From Anaerolineae bacterium (GTDB taxonomy: Bacteria; Chloroflexota; Anaerolineae; Anaerolineales; UBA11579): 36,510 nucleotides of DNA. The DNA lies in assembly GCA_004297445.1 (NCBI GenBank), contig SCUK01000016.1, positions 1 through 36,510 on the forward strand, written 5' to 3'. This document shows, piece after piece, positions 6,463 to 14,788 of this stretch (its first letter is position 1; the number at the start of each line of letters is the position of its first letter). Below the pieces are notes generated by a model. That model was not told the DNA's origin. It did not search any database and worked only from the letters and a program-made list of their open reading frames with translations. The position numbers and the translations under genes are program-made.

Positions 6463-7299
6463 ATGCTTCGTTCCCCGGGCCTCGAACCCATTGACTATCT
6501 GCTCATCGGCCACATTACGCTCGACCAGACGCCCGAAGGCGACCGGCTGGGCGGCACGGCGCTGTACAGCGCGCTGACCGCCTGCGCCCTCGGCCTGCGG
6601 GTCGGGCTGGTGACCGCCTGGGGCGAGGAGCAACCGGTACCGCAACACGAAAATCTGCAGGTCCTCAACCTGGAATGCGAGCATAGCACCACCTTTCGTC
6701 TGGACTACGGTGCCACAGGCCGCACCCTCACCCTCCGCCAGCGCGCCCCCGACCTGGCCCTCTTTCACATCCCGGAACTGTGGCGTTCTACGCCACTGGT
6801 ACACCTTGGGCCGGTGGCCAATGAGGTGGATAGCGGTCTGGTGCGCGCATTTCCGGATGCCCTTATGTGCCTCACGCCGCAGGGCTGGCTGCGTGGCTGG
6901 GACTCCGCTGGCCGGGTGCATCGCTCGGCCTGGCCGGAGGCGGATTTCGCACTGCGCCATAGCCAGGCAGTCGTCATCAGCCGCGAAGATGCTCGGTCCG
7001 AACAGATTGAAGCCTTCTCTTACGCCGCCTCCCTGCTGGCCGTCACGGATGGCCACCAGCCGGGTACCTTGTACGCCAATGGTGAGGAGTTAAGCTTCGC
7101 GCCTCCGCAGGTAGAAGAACTGGACCCCACCGGCGCCGGCGATATTTTCGCCGCCGCCTTCTTCACCCGCCTGCTGGCGCAGGAACCACCGCTGGCCGCC
7201 GCCCGATTCGCCGCCGGGCTGGCTGCTGATTCCGTCAGCCGGCGCGGCCTGGATGGCATTCCCCACTCTGACCTGAATCTCGAGAGGTCTGCTTCGTGA
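6463..7299 (+). CDS. PfkB-family carbohydrate/nucleoside kinase
   Basis: This 278-residue protein has the ribokinase/PfkB fold. The N-terminus reads YLLIGHITLDQ, then GGTALYSALTACALGLRVGLVTAWG (substrate-side Gly motif). The C-terminal signature DPTGAGDIFAAAFFTRLL lies near residues 222-240, with the catalytic Asp of GAGD and the anion hole. The family phosphorylates sugars or nucleosides with ATP; the substrate cannot be read from sequence. At 278 residues it is on the short side. Its stop overlaps the GTG start of parA (GTGA), so the two are translationally coupled. The start is set by the adjacent -10 box. Confidence 0.88.
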   Translation: MLRSPGLEPIDYLLIGHITLDQTPEGDRLGGTALYSALTACALGLRVGLVTAWGEEQPVPQHENLQVLNLECEHSTTFRLDYGATGRTLTLRQRAPDLALFHIPELWRSTPLVHLGPVANEVDSGLVRAFPDALMCLTPQGWLRGWDSAGRVHRSAWPEADFALRHSQAVVISREDARSEQIEAFSYAASLLAVTDGHQPGTLYANGEELSFAPPQVEELDPTGAGDIFAAAFFTRLLAQEPPLAAARFAAGLAADSVSRRGLDGIPHSDLNLERSAS

Positions 7300-8078
7300 G
7301 CCGTATCTACACTGTAGTCAACCAGAAAGGCGGCGTCGGCAAGACCACCACCGCCATAAACCTCGGTGCCTATCTGGCCTACTTCGGCCAGCGCGTCCTG
7401 CTGGTGGACTTAGACCCGCAGGCCAACACCACTTCCTGCCTTGGCATTGACAAGCACACCGTCAAGTCCGGCACGTATCAGGCTCTGCTGGATGCCCCCA
7501 GCGCGGGCAACAGCATTTTGCACAACCCGCGCCTGAAACTCAGCCTGCTGCCGGCCTCTCCAGACCTGGCCGGCGCTGAAATCGAACTGATAAACGAAAT
7601 GGCGCGTGAACGCCGCCTTCGGGACGCGCTGGCTGCCATTCAGGACCGTTACGACTATGTCCTGATTGATTGCCCGCCCAGCCTGGGGCTGCTGACCCTC
7701 AACGGCATGGTAGCCGCCCAGGATGGCCTGATTATCCCCGTACAATGCGAATATCTTGCGTTGGAAGGCGTGAGCCAGTTGGTGCAAACCATCGAACGAG
7801 TACGCAAGGCGCTGTTCAATGACCTTAAGGTGCGCGGCGTCGTCATGACGATGTATGACGGTCGCACCAATCTGGCACGCGATGTGGTCGAAGAAGTGCG
7901 CAAACACTTCCCCACCCAGGTAATGAAAGCCGTCATCCCGCGCAACATCCGGCTGGCAGAAGCGCCATCCTACGGGTTGCCGATACAGGCCTATGATGCC
8001 GAGTCGCCGGGGGCTCATGCCTATGAAGAACTGGCACGCGAGATATTGAAACAGGACGGCGTGAAGGTAGCCGTTTAG
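7296..8078 (+). CDS. parA: Chromosome-partitioning ATPase ParA/Soj
   Basis: The 260-residue protein has the deviant Walker A motif KGGVGKTT at residues 11-18, Walker A' VLLVDLDPQANTTSCLG, and Walker B YVLIDCPPSLGLLTLNGM. The short N-terminus without a DNA-binding domain is typical of chromosomal Soj proteins. It dimerises on ATP, binds DNA nonspecifically and moves ParB-parS complexes. The start is GTG, overlapping the stop of the upstream kinase. parB follows after eight bases. Confidence 0.96.
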   Translation: MSRIYTVVNQKGGVGKTTTAINLGAYLAYFGQRVLLVDLDPQANTTSCLGIDKHTVKSGTYQALLDAPSAGNSILHNPRLKLSLLPASPDLAGAEIELINEMARERRLRDALAAIQDRYDYVLIDCPPSLGLLTLNGMVAAQDGLIIPVQCEYLALEGVSQLVQTIERVRKALFNDLKVRGVVMTMYDGRTNLARDVVEEVRKHFPTQVMKAVIPRNIRLAEAPSYGLPIQAYDAESPGAHAYEELAREILKQDGVKVAV

Positions 8079-8086
8079 GAGCGCCT

Positions 8087-8959
8087 ATGGCACGCAAGAC
8101 TGGACTTGGTAAAGGGCTGGACGCCCTCATCCCCGGCAGCGGCGAACCCAGCGCCCTGCCCGCCAGCGGTATCACCCTGGCCGACATCGATCAAATCGTA
8201 CCCAACCCGCGCCAGCCGCGCACGGTATTCAAACCGGAAGAACTCGCCGAACTCGCCGATTCCATCCGGTCGCACGGCGTCATCCAGCCGCTGGTGGTCA
8301 AATCCGCCGAAGAGGGCCGCCAGTTGGTGCTGATTGCGGGCGAACGACGATTGCAGGCCAGCCGCCAGGCCGGGCTGCGCCAGGTGCCGGTCATCATCCG
8401 CGACGCCAGCGACCAGGACCTGCTGGAGCTTGCGCTCATCGAGAACGTCCAGCGCGCTGACCTCAGCCCGTTGGAAACTGCCGAGGCCTATCGACATCTC
8501 GCCGAAGAGTTCGGCCTGAACCACGAGGACATCGCCGGACGTGTGGGCAAAAGCCGGGTGAGCGTGACCAATACCCTCGGCTTGCTGGATATGGCCGACG
8601 AAGTGAAACAGGCCCTGATTGACGATGAAATCACCGAGGGCCACGCCCGCGCCCTGAAGGGCCTCTCGGAAGCGGCGCAGGCCGCCGCCCTGCGCACGGT
8701 GCTCAACCTCTCGCTCAACGTGCGCCAGACCGAGGAACTTGCCCGCAAGCTCAAGGGCCAGCGCCCGCAGAAGGCGAAAAAGAAGGGCAAAGCTGTTTCA
8801 CCGGAGGTGCGCGCCCTGCAGGACCGCCTACGCGATGGGCTCGGGACGAAAGTAACCCTCCATCATGGCGATAAAGGCAGCGGCACCATCGTGTTGCACT
8901 ATTATTCTGACGAAGAACTGAACGGACTGATTGACCGGATGCTGGGGGAGTCTGATTGA
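8087..8959 (+). CDS. parB: Chromosome-partitioning protein ParB/Spo0J
   Basis: The 290-residue protein starts with the usual MARKTGLGKGLDALI peptide that stimulates ParA. The ParB/sulfiredoxin-like CTPase domain follows, with VPNPRQPRTVF and the GERRLQASRQAGL box near residues 84-96. It continues with ALIENVQRADLSPLETAEAY, the helix-turn-helix IAGRVGKSRVSVTNTLGLL, and a C-terminal dimerisation domain. It loads onto parS sites. A GGAGCGCCT stretch precedes the ATG. No full parS palindrome was seen in the window. Confidence 0.96.
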   Translation: MARKTGLGKGLDALIPGSGEPSALPASGITLADIDQIVPNPRQPRTVFKPEELAELADSIRSHGVIQPLVVKSAEEGRQLVLIAGERRLQASRQAGLRQVPVIIRDASDQDLLELALIENVQRADLSPLETAEAYRHLAEEFGLNHEDIAGRVGKSRVSVTNTLGLLDMADEVKQALIDDEITEGHARALKGLSEAAQAAALRTVLNLSLNVRQTEELARKLKGQRPQKAKKKGKAVSPEVRALQDRLRDGLGTKVTLHHGDKGSGTIVLHYYSDEELNGLIDRMLGESD

Positions 8960-9046
8960 CATCCGACGTTTCCCCAGGAACTAGAGGGATCGCACAATCT
9001 GAGTAGGGGCACATCCATTTTCTCTTGAAAGTAGGCTGAGCCGAAT

Positions 9047-10633
9047 ATGCTCCTGCTCCGCAACGCCACCATCTACACACTCAACCCGGATGAGCCGCAG
9101 GTCGGTGCGCTGGTCATCGAGCCGCACAGCGGTCGCATCCTCGCGGCCGGCGATGCCGATACCCTCGCGCTGGACTTTCCACGCGCCCGGGTGCAGGACC
9201 TGGGTGGGCAAGTCGTCCTCCCCGGACTCACCGACAGTCATCTCCACCTGCAATATTACGCACTTGGCCTGCAAAAACTTGACCTGTTCGGACTGTCAAG
9301 GGCCGGGTGCATTGAAAAGGTTGTCGAGCGCGCTCATATCACGCCGCCCGGAGTCTGGATTCTGGGACACGGCTGGAATCAGAACCACTGGCCAGAGGGT
9401 TTCCCCTCCGCCGCCGACCTCGACGCCGTCGCGCCGGACCACCCCGTTTACCTCACTGCCACCAGCCTGCACGCCGGCTGGTGCAACACCGCCGCCCTGC
9501 GCGCCGCTGGCGTGACGGCTGCCACGCCCGACCCCATTAACGGCACGTTCGGCCGGGATCCGTCCGGCGCGCCAGACGGCATGCTGTACGAAGCTGCGAT
9601 GAGCATCATCAGCGATGCCATCCCACGCACCACCGATGAAGAAAACGCCGCGGCAATTCGTTCCGCACAGGAAACTTTGTTCGTGATGGGGCTGACCGGC
9701 GTACACGATTTCGACCGCATTCCGGCGTTCCGCGCCCTGCAAACCCTGCACGGCCGCGGCGAACTCAAAGTACGCGTCACGAAAAATCTGCCGGTTGAGC
9801 ACCTCGAAACCATCATCGCCGCCGGACTGCAAAGCGGCTTCGGCGATGACCGTCTCCGCATTGGCAATATCAAAGTGTTTGCCGATGGCGCGCTGGGGCC
9901 ACGCACTGCCGCCATGCTTGAGCCCTATGAGGGCGAACCGGAAAATACCGGGATGCTCTTCGTGGACCGCGAGCAGTTGTTTGAATATGGCCGTCAGGCA
10001 GCCGAAGGGGGACTCGGGCTTACCGTACATGCCATTGGTGACCGGGCAAACCATGAGACTCTGGCAGGTTACGCTCTGTTGCGCCAATTTGAGACCGAAC
10101 GCGGCTTGCCCCGCCGCCGCCACCGTCTGGAACACGCCCAGATTGTGCATCCGGATGACTTCGTACGCTTCAACGAGCTGGACATCATGGCTTCCGTCCA
10201 GCCGATTCATGCCACCAGTGACATGGAAATGGCCGATACCTATTGGGGGGAGCGTGCGGTACATTCCTACGCCTGGCGTACTCTGCTCGCCTCTGGCGCT
10301 AGGTTGGCGTTCGGATCAGATGCCCCGGTGGATACGCCCAACCCATTCCGCGGTATGCATGCCGCCGTCACCCGCCAGCATGCAAACGGCACGCCTGGAG
10401 CGGAAGGTTGGTTTCCTGCACAACGACTCACTCTGGCGGAAGTCATTAATGGCTATACGCAAGGCGCGGCGTACGCCGCCGGCATGGAAGACCGACTGGG
10501 CCGCTTGTCATCCGGTTATCTGGCAGACCTGCTGGTGATGGACGTGAATCCTTTCAACAGTCCCAGCGAGATGTTGCGCGACCTGCGCCCCGCTGCCGTC
10601 ATGGTCGGTGGCGAATGGGTATTTGAGGTATAA
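9047..10633 (+). CDS. YtcJ-type metal-dependent amidohydrolase
   Basis: This 528-residue enzyme belongs to the amidohydrolase-3/YtcJ family. A beta-sandwich opening (LLLRNATIYTLNPDEPQVGA) leads into GLTDSHLHLQ, the metal-binding HxH near residue 65. Later metal and catalytic sites are VHAIGDRANHE, HRLEHAQIVHPDD and LAFGSDAPVDTPNPF. The C-terminus closes the sandwich (DLLVMDVNPFNS). Members hydrolyse C-N bonds in cyclic or acyl amides and the exact substrate is unknown. It is separate from the catabolic cluster downstream and is followed by a diguanylate cyclase 12 bases later. Confidence 0.9.
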   Translation: MLLLRNATIYTLNPDEPQVGALVIEPHSGRILAAGDADTLALDFPRARVQDLGGQVVLPGLTDSHLHLQYYALGLQKLDLFGLSRAGCIEKVVERAHITPPGVWILGHGWNQNHWPEGFPSAADLDAVAPDHPVYLTATSLHAGWCNTAALRAAGVTAATPDPINGTFGRDPSGAPDGMLYEAAMSIISDAIPRTTDEENAAAIRSAQETLFVMGLTGVHDFDRIPAFRALQTLHGRGELKVRVTKNLPVEHLETIIAAGLQSGFGDDRLRIGNIKVFADGALGPRTAAMLEPYEGEPENTGMLFVDREQLFEYGRQAAEGGLGLTVHAIGDRANHETLAGYALLRQFETERGLPRRRHRLEHAQIVHPDDFVRFNELDIMASVQPIHATSDMEMADTYWGERAVHSYAWRTLLASGARLAFGSDAPVDTPNPFRGMHAAVTRQHANGTPGAEGWFPAQRLTLAEVINGYTQGAAYAAGMEDRLGRLSSGYLADLLVMDVNPFNSPSEMLRDLRPAAVMVGGEWVFEV

Positions 10634-10645
10634 ACCAGACAACTC

Positions 10646-11536
10646 ATGAAATGGCGCAGGCAAGCCTTCGACTATCGGCGCCAGCACCTGACGCGACTAC
10701 TTGAAGAGCGCGGCGGGCTATTCTGGGCCTTAGTGGGTGTAGGCTTCGTTTTGCTTGTCGGCTGGCTGGACCTGATTACCGGTTATGAACTGGCATTTTC
10801 CCTCTTCTATTTTGCCCCCATCAGCCTGACCGCCTGGTACGCAGGGCGGCGGGTTGGCCTGCCCATCGCGCTATTGAGCGCGTTTTCATGGCTGTTCGCG
10901 GAAGTGACTGCCGGTCAGGCCTTTTCCAGCCAGAGCGTTGTGATCTGGAATACCGTGGTGCGAAGCAGCGTCTTCATGCTTATCGCCCTCCTAACAGCCG
11001 ACCTTCGCCGGTCGATGTACGAAGAACGCCGCCTATCGCGCACTGACGGAACAACCGGGGCGCTGAACTCCCGATATTTTCTGCACCTGCTGGAACTAGA
11101 GATTGATCGAGCCACCCGATTCCAACACCCATTCACACTGGTCTTCATCGACATGGACAACTTCAAGCAGGTGAACGACACGTTTGGCCACCTCAATGGC
11201 GATGAAGTCCTGCGTAATTTTGCCCACGCCGCCCAACAGAATCTGCGCAAAAGCGACTTGCTCGGTCGCATGGGTGGAGATGAGTTCGCCATTTTGCTAT
11301 CAGTGCTGGATGAAAACACGGCCAAAGAAACCTTGGAGCGTATCCGGTTAACAACGATGGCAGAAATGGAATCTCTGGGCGTGCCGGTAACAATCAGCAT
11401 GGGTGCGGTAACCTTCAACCAGAACCCGGGTGAGCCTGACCGCGCTATCCGAATGGCCGACCATTTGATGTACGACGCCAAACGCTCAGGAAAGAACCGC
11501 TTGCTTACGGCTATATTCCCCAACACTGAAGATTAA
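10646..11536 (+). CDS. Membrane diguanylate cyclase (GGDEF)
   Basis: The 296-residue protein has four or so membrane helices in residues 25-120, resembling a MASE-type sensor. A complete GGDEF domain follows. The catalytic motif reads GGDEF near residues 210-214, with the inhibitory I-site RKSD five residues before it, so product feedback is expected. FIDMDNFKQVNDTFGHLNGD supplies the metal- and GTP-binding residues. It makes cyclic di-GMP from two GTP. No EAL domain is present. Its gene ends ten bases from the convergent selB stop. Confidence 0.93.
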   Translation: MKWRRQAFDYRRQHLTRLLEERGGLFWALVGVGFVLLVGWLDLITGYELAFSLFYFAPISLTAWYAGRRVGLPIALLSAFSWLFAEVTAGQAFSSQSVVIWNTVVRSSVFMLIALLTADLRRSMYEERRLSRTDGTTGALNSRYFLHLLELEIDRATRFQHPFTLVFIDMDNFKQVNDTFGHLNGDEVLRNFAHAAQQNLRKSDLLGRMGGDEFAILLSVLDENTAKETLERIRLTTMAEMESLGVPVTISMGAVTFNQNPGEPDRAIRMADHLMYDAKRSGKNRLLTAIFPNTED

Positions 11537-11545
11537 TTTCCTGCG

Positions 11546-13411
11546 CTATTTCAACCGCCGTACATCCCCATCTCGAACTGTCACCCCCTGCCCATCGAAG
11601 TATTCGAGCAGCGCTTGCACCGGTCGCCGGGAGGTTTTCCACACATCGCGCATCTGGGCCAGCGTTACCGAACCGCGCTTGCCAAGTTGTTCTCGCAGGT
11701 CCGATTCCGCGCGCGCCACATCCTCAGCCCGGAATGCCAGCTCGCTCGATACGCGTACCAGGGTGCCCTCTTTCAAGAGGGCATTCAACAGGGGTTTTCC
11801 CACCACAATTTCGCAATCTTTCAGGCTTGGCGGCGCGAAAGGTGCCTCGGAGAATCGAAGCAGCAATCCATCAATCTTCGACTGTTCCTGGGAGGTGTAT
11901 TGCACCGAGCGGCCCTTCTGGCGCACCAATCCATTCAGGATCTCAACCTGTCCGGCTTTACCCGCTTCCTTGAGAGCCAGGTCGAAAACGGCCTCCGTCA
12001 TTCGGAGGCGTTCACGCAGTTCTGCGGATGGGATTCCGCTCTTAAGTGGTTCCGCATGATGGAATGCCTGCAACTCGGCCAGCAAGCGGGTATGCGCTTC
12101 CAGAAGGGCGGCAGCATCCACCACTTGGCCACCGCTCAACGTTGCGGTGCCCTTATCCAGCAAGGTCTTTAGTGCGCTTTCGGCAACCGGCAACGCCAGG
12201 CCAGCCCGGCGGGCAAGGGACGTCAATGGCGCGACCGTCTGTTCTGCCAGCGCCAGCGCCAGCGCCTCTGCCGGGTTGCCGCCGGCCAGGGCAGCCAGCC
12301 TTGCCATCACGGCAGCGTCATCTCGCTTGTGGCGACCCGCAGGGTGCGGGTCGAGGAGGACGCCGCCGCCCACGGTTTCCGGTGGTGAAGGCCGCCGCAG
12401 GATGAATCGGTCCCCGCGCCGCGCGGCCACGGGTTGGGAGAGTTCAAGTTGCAAATAGCCGCGGCCACCTGGAACAAGTTCCGAAGTTCCCAGCACTCGG
12501 GCACGCGCCAGGACCTCCGCCGTGCCCAGATAAAGCTTAAGCTCATCGTCATGGCAAATGGGGGACGAGGATTCCGATAGCAGACGAACGCTTACATCTA
12601 TTCGGCGGGAGGCTTGTAGTTGGCCGGGCTTGGCCAGAAGCATGCCACGCGCCAGTTGGCGCGCCTCCACGCCGTTCAGGTTCACTGCGGTGCGGCCGCC
12701 GGGCACAGCGCGTTCCACCTTTTCCTTGTGCCGCTGCAAACCGCGCACGGTAGCCCTTAATCCATCCGGGAGTATTTCGACTGTCTCCCCTATTGCCAGC
12801 CCGCCATCTATCAGAGTTCCAGTCACCACTGTACCGAAGCCCGCCATCGTAAATGCCCGGTCAATGGGCAAACGCGGTTGGCCGAGGTCTTCGGCTGGCG
12901 GAACATCTGCCAACACGGTTGCGAGAGCAGTTTCCAAATCATCCAGGCCCGCGCGGGTGAGCGCGGACACCGGCACAATGGGCGAACCCGCCAGAGTGGT
13001 GTTCTCAAGTAACTGAGCTACCGCGGTTCGGCTGGCCTCCAGGCGCTCATCATCATTCAGCCGGTCGATTTGCGTAAGCGCGACAACCCCGGATGAAATG
13101 TCAAGAAGATCAAGGATGGCCAGATGTTCGCGCGTCTGGGGCATCACGCCCTCATCGGCGTTCACCACCAGCAACACTGCATCAATCCCGCCCAGTCCGG
13201 CCAACATATTGGGCAGGAAATCATGGTGACCGGGAACATCCACCACGCCGGCCTCTTCGCCGCCTGGCAGCGTCCACCAGGCAAAGCCGAGGTCAATCGT
13301 CATCTCGCGTTCCTGTTCTTCCTTGAGCCGGTCAGGGTGCATGCCGGTCAAGGCTTCGACGAGCGTAGACTTGCCATGGTCAACATGCCCGGCAGTAGCG
13401 ATTACCCGCAT
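11546..13411 (-). CDS. selB: Selenocysteine-specific elongation factor SelB
   Basis: The 621-residue GTPase delivers Sec-tRNA to UGA codons with a SECIS element. G1 is GHVDHGKST, the effector region is EREMTIDLGFAWW, G3 is DVPGHHDF. G4 reads TQID where (N/T)KxD is usual, a Lys-to-Gln change. Domains 2 and 3 follow (IDRAFTMAGFGTVVTGTLIDGG; later RRGDRFILRRPSPPETVGGG). The last 240 residues are the winged-helix repeats that bind SECIS RNA. A GGGAGGCG site precedes the ATG by five bases. The genome should encode selenoproteins; selA, selC and selD are not in the window. The nearby ygeW/ygeY set is often associated with selenium enzymes. Confidence 0.95.
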   Translation of the reverse strand: MRVIATAGHVDHGKSTLVEALTGMHPDRLKEEQEREMTIDLGFAWWTLPGGEEAGVVDVPGHHDFLPNMLAGLGGIDAVLLVVNADEGVMPQTREHLAILDLLDISSGVVALTQIDRLNDDERLEASRTAVAQLLENTTLAGSPIVPVSALTRAGLDDLETALATVLADVPPAEDLGQPRLPIDRAFTMAGFGTVVTGTLIDGGLAIGETVEILPDGLRATVRGLQRHKEKVERAVPGGRTAVNLNGVEARQLARGMLLAKPGQLQASRRIDVSVRLLSESSSPICHDDELKLYLGTAEVLARARVLGTSELVPGGRGYLQLELSQPVAARRGDRFILRRPSPPETVGGGVLLDPHPAGRHKRDDAAVMARLAALAGGNPAEALALALAEQTVAPLTSLARRAGLALPVAESALKTLLDKGTATLSGGQVVDAAALLEAHTRLLAELQAFHHAEPLKSGIPSAELRERLRMTEAVFDLALKEAGKAGQVEILNGLVRQKGRSVQYTSQEQSKIDGLLLRFSEAPFAPPSLKDCEIVVGKPLLNALLKEGTLVRVSSELAFRAEDVARAESDLREQLGKRGSVTLAQMRDVWKTSRRPVQALLEYFDGQGVTVRDGDVRRLK

Positions 13412-13532
13412 TCAAACGCCTCCCCGGGCAAGAGTTCCACCAGGGTGATCATAAAAGGGCCAGACCAGGCGCAGCCTGTTCGCCCGCTTTTTGGATTCCG
13501 AAGGATGGGCACGGAATTGGAGAATCGGGACG

Positions 13533-14711
13533 TCAGCGTACGGTGCCGGAAAACTGTTCGCTTTCAGCAACCCAATCACGCAGGGTGGCAAGCAGAGTCT
13601 GCAACTGCCGTTGGGACTGTTCGGCCAGATGCTGCACCACGTCCCGCAGTTCCTGCAGATTGTCTTCAAGGTCGGTAGAACGCTCAGACAGCCGCTCCAA
13701 CTGGCGGCCGGTTTCCTTTTGCAGTTCTTCCTGGGTCAACATGTAATTCGTCCAGCGCTTCTGGTCATCCGCCCGGAAGGTCGCCCACTCCTGCCGGAAG
13801 CGTTCTTCACCCAGCCGCTGCATTTCAGTGATCTCGTTGATGCGGCGGTTGATTTGGTCGGTGATCTCTTCAAACTTTTCCTGGGCGCGTTTGACGGCGC
13901 GCTCGGTATCGCCAACATTCTGAATCAGGGCTGCCAGCTCATTGGACTGGCGCTCAACCTCGTCAAAGCGTTTGTTCCATTCTTTCCAGGTTCGGTCACG
14001 GTCCATCTGCTGGGTTGTAACTTTGTCAATGAAGGCAGATTGTGCCTCGCGGCGCTCGGTCTCGGCGGCGGTCAGCTCGGCCAGACGAACATCCAGTTTG
14101 CGCATGGTATCGGCCGCAAGGTCCAGCTTGGCGCGCGATTCGTCAGCCCGCTTGCGCAGCGCCGCGGCTTCCCCCTGCACATCGGCAATGCGCTTGGCAT
14201 CCTGTCGCTGGTCATCCTGGATGGTACGGAATTGGTTGGCGTAATCGGTTTCTTTGGCAGCCTGGTCATTGACCCGTGTCTCTAACTCGTTCAGCTCACG
14301 GTCAAGGCGGCTGGCGGCATCTCGCACAGCCACAACCTCATCGCGAAATTTGGCGATTTTATCAACCTGGTCTTTGAAACCTGCCAGAGATTTGTTCATC
14401 GCCTCCAGATCGCTGTCTTGCCGTTTCTTGCTTTCCTGCTCACGGCGCTTGGCACGTTTTTCCTGCGCATCGATTTCTGTCTTTACCTCGCCGCGATGCT
14501 TTTCCAAAGCCTGCTCGACCGATTCAATCTTGCTGATCTGCACGCCAGAGCGGGTCACCTCGCTACCGAGAGATTTCAGTTCTTTGGCAGATTTGTCCAA
14601 CCCCCCCTCCAATTCGGCAAGTTTCTTCTGGAGCGCGGTGATGGTCGCTTTGTCCTTGCGGCGTTCTTCATCGAGCCATTCGACGCGTTTTTCCAGTTGA
14701 TTCATATCCAT
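13533..14711 (-). CDS. Long coiled-coil protein of unknown function
   Basis: About 392 residues are almost entirely charged heptad repeats (for example MNQLEKRVEWLDEERRKDKA). There is no membrane segment, signal or enzymatic motif. It resembles structural or scaffolding coiled coils, and database hits to SMC-like or chromosome-segregation proteins would probably be composition-driven. The start is ATG 14711, with GGAG eight bases upstream; an earlier in-frame TTG lacks such a site. It lies upstream of selB on the same strand with a 121-base gap. No family recognised. Confidence 0.8.
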   Translation of the reverse strand: MDMNQLEKRVEWLDEERRKDKATITALQKKLAELEGGLDKSAKELKSLGSEVTRSGVQISKIESVEQALEKHRGEVKTEIDAQEKRAKRREQESKKRQDSDLEAMNKSLAGFKDQVDKIAKFRDEVVAVRDAASRLDRELNELETRVNDQAAKETDYANQFRTIQDDQRQDAKRIADVQGEAAALRKRADESRAKLDLAADTMRKLDVRLAELTAAETERREAQSAFIDKVTTQQMDRDRTWKEWNKRFDEVERQSNELAALIQNVGDTERAVKRAQEKFEEITDQINRRINEITEMQRLGEERFRQEWATFRADDQKRWTNYMLTQEELQKETGRQLERLSERSTDLEDNLQELRDVVQHLAEQSQRQLQTLLATLRDWVAESEQFSGTVR

Positions 14712-14758
14712 TTGGGTACTCCGGGAGACTTGGGGCTTCAAACTAAGACGATTAAGCG

Positions 14759-14764
14759 ATTATA
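14759..14764 (-). promoter_or_regulatory. Possible -10 box for the coiled-coil gene
   Basis: A perfect TATAAT on the minus strand lies about 48 bases before the start codon at 14711. No convincing -35 was found, so this is only a candidate. Confidence 0.35.
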
Positions 14765-14788
14765 GCATGGCAGGCAAAATAGGGCAGT

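Noticed and set aside
8794..8803. parS-like half site TGTTTCACC inside parB
   Set aside because: Only the left half of the 16-bp palindrome matches; the right half is unrelated.
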